Positions 1 through 10,650 of a DNA stretch of 64,000 nucleotides are shown piece after piece (within the stretch, counting starts at the first letter, position 1; every line of letters starts with the position of its first letter). Source of the DNA: Campylorhamphus procurvoides (taxonomy: Eukaryota; Chordata; Aves; Passeriformes; Dendrocolaptidae); NCBI GenBank assembly GCA_013396655.1, contig WBMV01000295.1, forward strand, positions 474,215-538,214. Direction: 5' to 3'. Under the pieces are notes generated by a model that was not told the origin of the DNA, ran no database searches, and saw only the letters and a program-made list of their open reading frames with translations. The position numbers were made by a program, and so were the translations under genes.

Positions 1-1380
1 GCAGAAATAAATCTGGTGTCATTTGGTATCAGGCAAAGGTTTGTAGGCTAAATGGGAAGAGTAAATATGTTTTTTTAACACTGTGACTCTCTGAAGCATA
101 AAAAGTAAAAGAGCTGAAAATACAAATTTAAAGCAACTTCTCTTTAGGCAAAAGGAGGCAAAGAAGGATTAAAGCAGGTAAAGAAAATATATAAATGGAT
201 AACTGGAGGAAAGTAATTCTGTGAATCGTGTTGTACAGAAAACTTTTAAAGCTATGAGGCTCTACAACTATTTTTTAGTGCTTTATCTCTGTGATCTGGA
301 AAATTGCTCACACACTTGTATAACATGGAAGCAATTCCATTGCTTTAGGTGAGTTAGGGGCAAATGGGGCAGCCATATGTGAATATGATTTCAGGCTTAG
401 AGCTACCACAGTCTCCCTCTTTGTGCCTGTTCAAAGATTCCACTGAAGTCAGTGGGAATTTGGGCCAGTTGGGTATTTCATCTGGAGTTCATTTGGAGCA
501 TTCTCATAGCAGAGCTGGTGGTTCCTTTCATGGTGCAAGTCATAAAAAAAGAAAAAAAGCATCACTTCATCCCTTCACGTGGCCTATTCAAGCCAAAACA
601 CATTGGAGTTCCTGCTCGTGGGGGCGAATCTCAGGCACACCATTGTGCCTGATTTACCCCCCACTCTTCAGCACATTGCAGGCCTTGCTAAGCCAGAGCT
701 AGGGAGATATGGGCAGGCAAGTCTTGTGCTAAAGACAGTGGCATCTGCTGAGAGCATGCTGGATCTCTGCTTGAAAGTTGAAATTTGGGCTTGGTGAGTG
801 GCATGAATGAGGTTTAGAAACTTGTTGTCCTGTATCCTCCCTGCCTGGGGTGAGACACTTCAGCTGTCCTGTGTTCAGCAATTAAACACCCTCCACCCTT
901 TCCCAACTGTGGCTCAGGAAGGGCAAGCCCTGGGTGAGCTTGGCAGGGTGAGGTAGTTTGAAACAACGGGCCAAATGTAGCCACTTGCTAAATCTTTTGT
1001 AGTACAGTTGAAAAGAGTGAATACACTGATGTCTGTGCATCTCTGCTCTAGTCCTGAAAATTGTAATTGTGATTTCAGTTACGCCTCTTACCTTTCAGTA
1101 TCAATGACGTGCATAAAGCTGCAAACTGTTTCCATTATAACTTATCAAGAGAATAAGATATTTTTCCCCAAAAGCATCTCCTTTTTGACTGTAAGAAACA
1201 AAAGATTTTAAAAATATTTTCCCAAAGATTTAATTTTTCGTGATACATTGAGATACACTTGAAAACCCGCATCTATCATGCAAACATGATTCCTTGCCTG
1301 CTGATGTGGAGTCATTGAGTTGAAAGCCCATTACACACCCCTCCCATGAGCAGATCAGCACCCTGCATCTCTGAGGCAGC
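1..1380. other. Non-coding stretch, nothing identified
   Basis: AT-rich sequence without a recognisable gene. Three short overlapping frames near 364-797 are compositionally ordinary and resemble no protein I know. One short piece at 440-466 (an imperfect CACTGAAGTCAGTGGGA followed by a GGGCC-type end) resembles a motif that recurs elsewhere in the window and may be a worn fragment of an old interspersed repeat. I see no CpG island or promoter signal. Confidence 0.6.
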
Positions 1381-1690
1381 CCATTGATATGGACCTATTT
1401 AGATTTTTATCAGTTTCACCTCTGTGTAACCATTTCATTATAATTGACCCGGATTAGTTTCTACATGTCTCCCTCATTAAAACATACAGCACCTGGGCTA
1501 ATGGGTTTTGTTTCTATCAGGATATAATGAGGACTGGCATATCTGCATATTCTCTGAGCACCAGGAACAGAGACAAATACTCCATTTTATTACCATCTGA
1601 CAGAGACATAATGATTGCTGAGAAACTCATTACCATCATATTATGCAATGATTTAACTTGAAAACCTTGCTGTGCTGCAGCCTGGCAGTG
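1381..1690. promoter_or_regulatory. Candidate conserved non-coding element
   Basis: This block combines several homeodomain-like and partner motifs in non-repetitive sequence. TGACAG (MEIS/TGIF type) lies at 1598-1603, TAATGATT at 1609-1616, and TTATGCAAT (C/EBP or POU-like half sites) at 1641-1649. The nonamer ATTACCATC occurs twice, at 1589-1597 and 1629-1637, exactly 40 bp apart. Dense TAAT, TGACAG and octamer-like words without low complexity are typical of vertebrate developmental enhancers, but such short words also occur by chance. Conservation cannot be seen from one sequence, so the call is an inference. Confidence 0.2.
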
Positions 1691-4600
1691 GTAGAGCTCT
1701 TGGAATTGCATGTTTTTGTGTTTGAATAGTGTGAGCTGAGCCGATTCTCTTCTCCCCATGTGCTGTACAGTCTATTTGCTTTGCAGATTTCTGACTGATT
1801 TTGAGTGTATTTCATTACAGTGCAGTGTAATTAAGGAATATCACTGAAAGATGGTGAGAAAAACATGTGTGATGACACTACAGGTAGCACAGGAAGCTAG
1901 TACAAAAGGCAGAATTTCAGAAATATCTTCTAAGTACTCCCCCATTTGCACAGCCCCATAACACTGTGGTTTATACGTGAGGCATCCTGGTGCCTCCTCT
2001 TTTGAGACACTGGTGAGAGTGTTCTTGCAGGTCTTGGTCAACTTTTCTCCAGCTTTGTAGGTACAGACAGGTACTTACACATAAAAGCTTTCCAGCTGTA
2101 ATTTGTGTCTTCATTCTCTGTGCACCTTACCTCTTCCAAATGGTTCTGCTGAGCTGATTTCTTCAGAGCTGAGTTTAGTGCAAAAGACCAGGGCAGAAAA
2201 TGTCACTGAGCACAGTTTATCATTTGAACACAAACCCCCTCAGTAATGCAAAATAACATGGTTCACCTGGCAAACGCTGGCTGCAGTCGCTCTGCTTCTG
2301 TGCTGGACAGGGAAAGGGCGTCTGCTGAGAATTTGTCTCTGCCACCTGAGATAGGAGGTCCTTAAGTCCACTAAATATCCATATGGCAGGTAAGAATGGC
2401 AGTTCTAACCCCTTCTAGCCTGTCTGCCACATTTACCTCAAGGTTTAACATTTCACTGTGTAAGGAGGAGGGAGCAATGTTTCCATTTCTCCTTCCAATG
2501 TGTAGAATTGGCTGTAGAAATGACTGGCTGGTGATGCTTTGCCTGATGCCCCCCAGGACATGGTTGGCCCTCCTGGCTGCCAGGGCACTGCTGACTCATA
2601 TCCAACTAGATGGAAAGCTTTCTCCATATTCAGTGTTTGCTCATGTAAGCGACTTAGCTCTGTGTGTCACAGCTCTGTGAACACAGTATTTCACCTGGGA
2701 GAACTGCTCTCGGGTTATAGAGCAGGCTTCCCACTTGGAAAATGAACCATATGGTGCATATGTCAGAGCCAGGCAAGAGGAGGAAAGCTTCTCAATACAC
2801 AGATTTAACAGATCGACTCTGAATTAAAATCAGGTGGTGCCTACCATTAATCAGGATACCCCAGCAGCCTATTTATAGTTGCCTTGATCTTGGGTGTAAA
2901 GTGGTTATATGAACAAGTTTCTCCAATCACCTGAAACCAGTGGAGTTTCATTGATGTGAATGACTGTTGAACATGACCCTTTGTCTCTCCTGGGGGAATT
3001 CTTATGAGTGGAGATGACAAACCATCTGTCTGCTGCTGCTGGGGTCTAAGGTAGTCAGTCTTGGAGGAAAACAACACACAGCAGCAGGGAACTAGGAAGA
3101 GTTGTGTGTGATAGAACTTGCTTCTAGAGTGCAAAAGGCTGAGATCTCTTCATTTCCCTACCTCCGTGCTGGTTCCATGTAGCTCTTTGCTCTCCACCAT
3201 GCATCCAGCTTCCAGAAGGCACCAAGGCATTTCAGTCTGTTGTAAAAAGCTCATTTGCTCTTGGAAATATCAAGGATTATTTTACAAAAATAGTGGTGTG
3301 TATAAACCAGAGATCTAAAAGTCCTTGCTGATCTACAGATGCCTTCAGCCCTCAGCTGAGAAGTTTTATTTTCTACAAACATTTAAGTTAGTCTGAACTG
3401 GCTCTTCTTCAAAGTGGCCCAAAAGCACTCAGCAATAACATCTGCTGGTCCCCTCTTCTCAACCAGTGTGTAGCATCAGATTGGGATTTCCTTATCACTG
3501 ACATAAGCAAAGAAGAATTTCTTTTCTAATGCAACTTAAGGGGGGAAGAGAAAAATACACTCCTCTGGAAGAGTCTGTGGATTATAGTTGCCAGCCAGTT
3601 TGGCACTGGGGCTGTGAAAAGACTTTCTGCAGATCCCAGCATTTTTTCTTTCCTGTAGCTTTATCTGCACTTTGGCAAAGGCAATCACTCCTCCCATGTT
3701 GTCCATCCACGTGTACAGAGCGCATGAGAGAGTGCCATCATAGTTTTTGAATGATGAGAAGGAAGAAACAGTTGTGCACAAAACTTTAGGGCTCAAATGC
3801 TTGCCCATCTTGTGTTATTCTTGAGCACAGAATTTTAGGTTGCTTGTATTGACTAGAAGGAAAGCACAGGGAGGTGTTGAGCTTAGGGCTGATGTTGTAG
3901 AGGTTTGTTTTCCTTAAGTAAGTACAAGGATATTGATAGTTAAACTGTACTGTGTGTTTGTTCTAGATAAACATTTTGCTGTAGTTCAATTTATGAGAGG
4001 GATCTTAAAAGCATTGGACATGTCTGCATGCTAATAAAAGATTATGTTCTTTAGTTCTACATACTGCAGAGGCTGAAAAGAGGTCTTTTAAGTCCGGAAG
4101 CTTTTTTTACTGTGTAATTATGTAATACAAAAGGTAGCACCCAAAATGACAATCAGCATGCTGATTTTGGAAGTCTCCTGTCTTTGGAAACAAGAGTTGT
4201 GTTCATTCTCGTGTTTCTTGGGTTGAAAACCTATTATGTTTTAATGTTGTAAAAAAGAATAAATTAATCCATATGATAGAGAAAACCCCTGAAAATAACT
4301 GTAGCTGTGCAAACCTCGGAAGGATGAGTGTTGCTGTTTCCCAAGCACAGGTCTGTGTCTACAATGTACCAAAAGGAGTCTGTAGATTTTGTTGGGGTTA
4401 TTTTGGTTGGTTTGTATTTTCCCTTTCCTCCTTGAACTGTAGGCAAAGCAGGAGGGTGCTCTGTAGTGAGCAATATTTGATGTGGCAATGGGATATAGAA
4501 GAAACCCATTTGTGGTTATCCTGTAAGAATAAATTTTGGGGGAAATCTGTTTACAACTGTAAGCATTTAATCCATGTTCCAGAGTTTCGTGAGTGATTTT

Positions 4601-4691
4601 TTCCTCTCTTACACACAATTTCAGTGTTGAATATGAATTTTTACCTCAGTGGCTGTGTCTGCACGACTCAGGGAAGCCCTGACACCAGGCC
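1691..4691. other. Non-coding stretch, nothing identified
   Basis: No gene is recognised. Short frames occur on both strands (for example minus-strand frames at 2847-3134 and 4241-4618), but they overlap one another in opposite directions and lack recognisable domains. A worn motif at 2936-2964 (CCAGTGGAGTTTCATTGATG) is similar to the pieces at 440 and 11525. The rest looks like ordinary unique intergenic or intronic DNA. Confidence 0.6.
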
Positions 4692-4915
4692 TTTACACTC
4701 CGGATGGGGATTACGAGAAGTTTCTTCACTAAAAGGGGGGTCAGGCATTGGAATAGGCTGCCCAGGGAAGTGATGGAATTGCCATTCCTGGCAGTGTCCA
4801 AAAGGCAGGTGGATGTGGCACTTGGGGACATGGGTTTGTGGTGAACACGATGGCACGGGGGTAACAATGGAACTTGATCTGGGAAGTATTTTCCAAGCAG
4901 AGTGATTCCACAAGG
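4692..4915 (+). mobile_element. CR1 LINE, 5'-truncated 3' end
   Basis: The order of landmarks matches the 3' end of avian CR1 retrotransposons in plus orientation. A worn GGATGGGGATTACGAGAAG is followed by TTTCTTCACTAAAAGG, then GTCAGGCATTGGAATAGGCT, GCCCAGGGAAGTGATGGA, a GATGTGGCACTTGGGGACAT segment, and finally a decayed form of the 'ttttccaa...gattcta' terminus near 4890-4910. Only the last part of ORF2 and the 3' UTR remain, as is usual because CR1 copies are strongly truncated at the 5' end. The copy has many substitutions and no intact 8-bp terminal repeats. The 180- and 159-codon minus-strand frames across it are accidental. The subfamily cannot be assigned by eye. Confidence 0.9.
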
Positions 4916-5165
4916 CTGCAGGTGGAGTTGCCAGTGTGGCAGAGGGCACCCTTTGGAGTGTGTGATGGCTGAGCTGGGAGGGACCTCGTGGCTGTGTCCC
5001 ACCTGTCCCAGTGTCCCTGTGGCTCCCAGACAGCCCATGGGCAGCAGCCAGGACACCAGGGTGGTACCCTGGGCAGTGTCTGCCTGGGGGAACCAGGACA
5101 GAGCCAGACATAGATCCTGCCGTGCTGATTTCCCTTTCAAATGGCACACTGGAACAGAACAGCTC
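4916..5165. other. GC-rich unidentified stretch next to CR1
   Basis: Directly after the CR1 end the base composition changes to GC-rich with many CCTG, CAGG and TGGC words and few CpG pairs. Open frames exist on both strands (plus 4902-5180 and 5011-5394; minus 4646-5188), which is what GC-rich DNA gives by chance. It could be an unrecognised repeat fragment or an old CpG-depleted segment. I cannot identify it. Confidence 0.35.
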
Positions 5166-5710
5166 CCTTTTATTGCCTGAGTCTTCATTGTCTTTTAATT
5201 TAGGATCGTTTCAGTTTGCTCTAGAGGTATGTTTTATAAGTCAGTCAGAAACTGTGTTCATGAATCTGATAAAGCAAAGGCCTGTGCTTGCTGTGAAATA
5301 TGAGCCTGATTCACAGCCCTCTTGTGCTCTTGGAACTATTTCCATTGATTGCAGCAGGCTTGGATCTATTATTATTTCTGTGAAAATTCTGTAATAAATG
5401 AAGCTGCTTTAGGTCACTGGGAATGAAGGATAGCAGCTGTAGGTAGAGTGTTATTACTGTGGTGCCAATAATCTCCAACTGTATTAAGGCTGTTACAAGG
5501 TGTCCATGGGAAATAATTCTTTTTGTGAGGGAAAGATGATTTCACAGTTCCATACGAATTTTTTTTTTTTGTTTTTCGCTCCTGGTTTGTCCTGGTTTCT
5601 CTTAGATTCCTGACTTTTTGTTCCTTTTTCCCCCTCTGGGTGTTCTGGTCACCCAGGGAGCCAGCAGCTCATTAGGTATCTTGCTGCATTCCAAAGTTTA
5701 GCTTCTAACC
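5166..5710. other. Non-coding stretch with a poly-T run
   Basis: No gene is visible. The piece at 5300-5366 (GAGCCTGATTCACAGCCCTC, later CCATTGATTGCAGCAGGCTT) resembles the recurrent old-repeat motif seen elsewhere in the window. A run of 12 T lies at 5559-5570, followed by a T- and C-rich stretch to about 5640. Confidence 0.4.
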
Positions 5711-5975
5711 TGGGGTGGTGGGTTGACCCCACTGGGTTCCAGGTGCCCAACAAAGCTGTTCTATCACCCCCCTCCTCAGCTGGACAGTGGACAGAAAATA
5801 CAATGAACAGTTTGTGGCTCAGGATAAGGACAGGGAGAGATAACTCAACAATCACTGTCACAGGCAAAACTGACTTGACTTGGGGAAATAAATTTAATTC
5901 CCAAGATTTCAGGAGTCACATGATTTTAAAAAGCTTGTTCTCACTTGCATTTCCTCTCTTCTCTTCCCTATATGA
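5711..5975 (+). mobile_element. Partial LTR of an avian endogenous retrovirus
   Basis: The segment begins with a GGTGGTGGGTTGACCCC-like LTR start. It then shows ordered landmarks of a repeat I associate with songbird genomes: CCAGGTGCCCAACAAAGC, a CTCCTCAGCTGGACAG box, an 'ataaggacagggagagat' box, CACTGTCACAGGCAAAACTG, and CTTGGGGAAATAAATTTAAT. After about 5975 the match fades, so the 3' part is deleted or too diverged to recognise, although a remnant could reach about 6130. No gag, pol or env sequence is near it. I read it as a decayed solo LTR or LTR fragment. The virus class cannot be settled by eye. The plus orientation is inferred from its start resembling other avian LTR starts. Confidence 0.7.
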
Positions 5976-6590
5976 GGGCCAGGCTGAAAAATTATCTTCT
6001 CCTTTGTTTAATCACAGGATGTGGTACAGCAGGTGCTGGTGATGCTGTCAATGTGCCTTGGCTCTGAAACAGTAAAATCAGCTCAAAAGGACAGGCAGGA
6101 CTGTGCAGTCTTGGACCTCTTCAATCTTCATCTTCTCTGTTGAGACAGGTGCCAATTAATGGCAGTAACAGTGAACGGATTTGATGATGTGGAGACTTCT
6201 AAATGAGGAACATGAATAAAACTGCTGGCTCAGAGACATTCTAGTGTGTCCATTTGTCATTGTTACTGTCTGGGATTTGGGTCAGAGAAAATCTCCATGT
6301 CTTTGCTACTCTTCATGTTGTCTTGATCATCCAAATAAGTACTTTAATCTCTAAATCTAAGGAATAATGGCAAAATAAAATGTTGGGCACCAAACTGTAA
6401 GCTGTAGCACTCGAAAGAAGGCTGATTTTTCTAGGGGTTTTTTGATGGTTGTGTTTGGGTTTTTTCTTTAATATGAAGAGTGTTGTGCTTTGCACAAGTG
6501 GGTTTTATTTTGTCTGTTACTTCAGAGAAAGGCTTTCTAGTTGTTCTTATGGATTTTTAAATGCAGGGTGCATTCAGGTCATATTTTTGC
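5976..6590. other. Non-coding, possible decayed LTR tail
   Basis: The first 150 bases may continue the LTR but I cannot align landmarks there. The remainder is AT-rich with T- and G-rich runs around 6432-6470 and no recognisable gene. A 60-codon minus-strand frame at 6313-6495 is lysine- and serine-rich low-complexity translation and is not supported. Confidence 0.4.
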
Positions 6591-7010
6591 TTCCCTTTCC
6601 TTAGGGTCATAATATACCAAATAGTCAGGCAAATTAGAAACAATGTGAATTGTCATCACTATTTTTAACTCTGTCAAAAACAAAGCATAAGGTTTTCCAG
6701 GCACTAAATTCTTTCTTTCATTATAATCTTGAACATTAATTTGTATATTATGTAATATACAGCATCCTAGCTAAATGTCCAGGTATATTTACATCTGTAT
6801 TACGGATAATTTTAATATATTTTAAAATAAAAGTCTAAATAACTAAAATGAAAACCAGCTATCAATTACTTTTTCCTTAGAATAAATTAAAATATAAGTG
6901 AGACTTACTTAACTAAGCTGTTCACTCTGACCATTTTGCTGATAAATATATTATATTCTGAGTTTTCTAAAGGAACTAACAAGGCAACAAACTGGAGTGT
7001 TTTGTCATTC
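6591..7010. other. Strongly AT-rich block, possible conserved element
   Basis: The block is dominated by A and T with many TAAT, ATTA and TATA words (for example around 6730-6850), but it is not a simple repeat and contains almost no open frames. It could be an AT-rich regulatory or matrix-associated region, or simply neutral AT-rich DNA. No specific function is visible. Confidence 0.2.
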
Positions 7011-10000
7011 AGATTCTGGAGACAGTGTGGGTAGGTTGGAAGTAGCATTAAAGAAACCCTGTTACATTATTCCATTGATGCTCCTGAAATTTAAACATGG
7101 TGCTCAAGTAATTTTCCTTGCCCATCTATATTCTTTCCATCGCTGCTTTGTGTTTGGTTGAGCTGCACAAAGTCTCCGAAAGCTCTGGCTTGTGGTTTCA
7201 TTGCTTTGAAAATCAATCTCCACATTCAAAGATGCACAGGTTCAGATAAAGTGATTTTCTAAATTGTTTCAATTTGACACCTTCATCTCCAAGTAGGATC
7301 CTCTGAAATGTGAACCTGGGCTTCTGGAAATACTTGAATTTAAAATTTGAAAGGAATAGATGGCAACTGTACAACACTTAATATTGGTTTTGCTAAATCA
7401 CAAAAAATTGTATGAAATGAACACAGTCCAAGTTTCCCTCCTTGCCCTGTCTCTCTGGTCCCATTCTGTGCAGGTTGTTTCTAGTAGTGTGCTTTCCCTT
7501 CTCTACTGGGATTGGGAAACTTGGCTTTTTGATTCGTGTCTGGTCTGCATGGATCCAAGTGCAGTATCACAGCCCCCTTAGCTCTGCTCAGGCCTGGGTT
7601 GGAAGCTGATCTTTGATTTGCACAGAGCTCTGTGACACCAGAGCACGTGGACTTGTGGAGAGCTGTAACCTCCACATTAATTCCTGCTCTTGTGGCACAG
7701 GAGGAACTTTGCTGCCCACCCAGCTGCATGTGCTGCCCCCAGCCCTACACACACACACAGAAACAAAGCTCCTTTGGCCCCTTCAGCTTAAAGTTTTTAA
7801 CAGAGCCTAAATAAAGGATTATCTTTATGATATAGAACCTTCCTTCTTACCATTTTCCAGCCCTGAATTCACCATGTTTTGCACCATTCAGGAACCTGCA
7901 TATTTGAGAATAACTTTCAGGGAATAACTGTGTTGCACTGATTCACTGGGGGAATAATCAGGACAAAGGGTTTTGCCCGAGAGCGGGAATTTCTGTAAGG
8001 ATGCCATTAATTGTCTGGATGACAGGAGTGTAGTTTCTCATGCACTTGGAGCCAGCATAAGCAGATGTTACTGCCAAGACCAGCAGTTCAACCCTGCCTG
8101 TGCCTCTGGCTACATCTTCCCATTTCAGAATTGCCCTCGTTGGTGAACTACATTGTTTTCATTCAGATAAGTTCCCTGATCCACTTCCTCACATGGCCAC
8201 ACAGATACTTGACAGCATGGATGAAGGAGTGGAGCTGGGAACAAACAACTGGAACCTGAGGGGAGGGCAGGACTGCTGCTTCTGGTGCCTGTCTTAGCTT
8301 AAGTCGACTTAAACTGCATGTGAAACTACTGCCTCACAGAAAGTAATGTTATTTTATGTCCTGCTCCTTCAGTTCTTCACAGGGTTCCCTCTTCAAAGTG
8401 CCTGTGCTGTAATATTTGGTTGGAAGAGTTGAAGTGAGAGTATTTGCTATGTACTGAGGATGGGCTCAGTTAATTAGAGTCTGAAAAAGGGTTGTATCTT
8501 TTTTCTCAAGTCAAGAATTCTAGAGTTTATTGCAGGAAGAGTGTGTGTGTGTTGCAATGATTCTGACGGCATTTTAAAAACCCATGGTCTGGAGGCATGG
8601 ATTCTCTTGGACTATTGGTTTTCTTTCCCCAGCAGATTTATTGGCTGACCAACGCCCTGACTCTGTAGCAGCAGTGAAAATTCAAGTAGATTTTGAGTTG
8701 GTTTATGATATACATGGTTGTTTTGTCTCTGGCTTTTGGATTTGGGAAAAAGAGAGAAGGTGGTGTCAGGCCACCTCAGCCACCTGTCTCTGCTGAACAT
8801 GCATGTGCTGAAACACCATGTGCTCCCAGAGCTGGGATCCTGCAGAGGTGTGGGGGCACTGGGACAGAGGGAGGGCACTGCCCCATGGGCTCACATTGCA
8901 AAGGGCACCTTTTTGGATTGTCTGGTGCACGTTGCATGGTTAACTCTGTGAAGGGACCTGCTCATTCTTATGCAGGGCCATCTTTACCCGGTCTCACCAG
9001 TAACATCACTTCAACTCCGTTCTAAGTGGCCAATTTTTTAAAAGCTGCTACAGTCTTTAGGCTCCTAATGACTCCTAAAACATGAAGTGAATTCCTAGTC
9101 ACTGTGACCGAAACAAAAATAAAAGAGAGCTCAGTGCTTTCTCTACTGTGTGTTTTTCTTGCCTTTTCATGGGTGAATTATTATAAAGGAAGCTGTGTAT
9201 CCCTGGAGACATTCATTATTGTAATGATAACTGGAAAGGGCTTCCTGTTGAGGAAATAATAAGTGTGTCCTGGTTTGAATGAACTCCAAGAGAGAAAACT
9301 CTCTCCTTCTGCCTGTCCCAGCACGGTGTCCCTCTGCAGGGGTCCCCATGGTTTCCACACAGAGCACAGGGGTGAAGCTGCTTCCCACAGCACCCACCTC
9401 CAGCTGTGTTGAGGTCTCCAAAGGGGAACCCCTGTCGGGGGTAATGGAGCTGGGAAATGCAGTCACCTCCCTCTGGGTTCCATCTGCTGCCACCTCTCAG
9501 GAGGCAACCCTGCCAACGGGTACCACAGCGTGGCACTGGGGAAGGCAGCACAAGAGGGTATCCATTTGCTGTGGGAAGGCTCCTGGCTGCTCTGGGAGAG
9601 GGGCTCTCCAGGGAGAACATTATAACCTGTGAATTTGAAGGGCAGAGCTTCTAGAACAGCAACCACTCCGCTGCCCTTCTCTGTTAAGGGCCATTTTTGA
9701 GCAGAACTTAAAGTTCCTCTTCCTTTTAGTAACTCCCACAGCATCAGTAAGCCTGGCCCTCTGTCCTCTGAGCCAGCTGTGTCAGGCCTATAAATGGGGA
9801 ATGCTGGAAGACAGGGCAGGAAGGATAACCATGGGAAAACTGTTTGGCTTAAGTCTTTCTCCTTTCCATGCACACCTGGTTCTGTGCACCTTTTGGGCAA
9901 TTAGGGTCATTTACTGAGGAGTATTTACCTAGGGCTGTCATGGGCTATTTAGATTTTGGTTTAAGTAAGCTGGGGAAATGTATCAGTTCCAGCAGGGAGA

Positions 10001-10325
10001 GCAGAGAACCACGTATGGCTGATTGGGGAAAAAAAAATTACAATAATTAAAGGAAGTCACTGACCTTGGATTAAATGTTGCCATCAGCTGCTCAGAGCAT
10101 GGAGCTTTGCATAGCTGTGGGGTGATTATGGAGATCAAATGCACAACCAACCAGAAAATAGGAATTCTGTTTTGTAGAAAGCTAGAATTGTGCAACAGTA
10201 CCAGGACAACATCTCTGCACCCAGGGTGGCTGGGGAAGGGCTCCTTCAGTGTGTATCAGTAAGCTACACACAGAGAGGCCAATCAAAATTCTCCTTCCTT
10301 CAAAATCCTTTTATTCTAGATAAAA
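7011..10325. other. Non-coding stretch, nothing identified
   Basis: No gene is recognised. Short dinucleotide runs occur at 7747-7759 (AC) and 8541-8552 (GT). The GC-richer part at 9280-9620 carries overlapping frames on both strands (plus 9279-9632, minus 9216-9620 and 9167-9493), a pattern that argues against any of them being real. A polypyrimidine-AG site at about 8619-8632 precedes an open frame to 8796, but no good splice donor follows. I do not call it an exon. Confidence 0.55.
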
Positions 10326-10650
10326 AATTTCATGGTTAATCATTATCATCTTGTTCCCTTGCTAGGTAATTAGTATTGCATTGTTGCTTTGTGCCTTTCC
10401 CTATGTTCCCTTTATGTTAGAGAAGTTTAATTGACATTAAAAGAAGAGGAAATTAAAGGGATTTTAATCAGTTGGTCTGTCCTATCTGTTTTAAAAAGAA
10501 GAGCTGGAGTAATAGAAAAATAGGCTGGTGTCTATGCTCTCTTATCATCCATTTTGCTGTTCATTACTGAATTGATGAGAATGTCTGCTTTGCATATTTA
10601 ATCATAGGACTGCTAAAATACCACTGGGCTTTCTTCCTGTAAGTGGATCT
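10326..10650. promoter_or_regulatory. Candidate conserved non-coding element
   Basis: This non-repetitive AT-rich block is dense in homeodomain and POU-like words: GTTAATCATT at 10335-10344, TAATTAG at 10367-10373, several TTAAT and ATTAA words at 10428-10470, and an octamer-like TTTGCATA with TTTAATCAT at about 10589-10604. This composition is typical of developmental enhancers near homeobox or SOX/POU targets. Short AT-rich words are expected by chance in such sequence, so the call is a suggestion only. Confidence 0.22.

Noticed and set aside
4646..5188. 180-codon minus-strand frame, longest in the window
   Set aside because: It runs antisense across the CR1 3' end and the GC-rich flank; no domain and a known type of repeat artefact.
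8633..8796. Open frame after a CTTTCCCCAG acceptor-like site
   Set aside because: No good donor follows and the peptide is unfamiliar; weaker than the candidates reported.
9216..9632. Overlapping frames on both strands (117 and 134 codons)
   Set aside because: Mutually exclusive frames in GC-richer DNA without domains.
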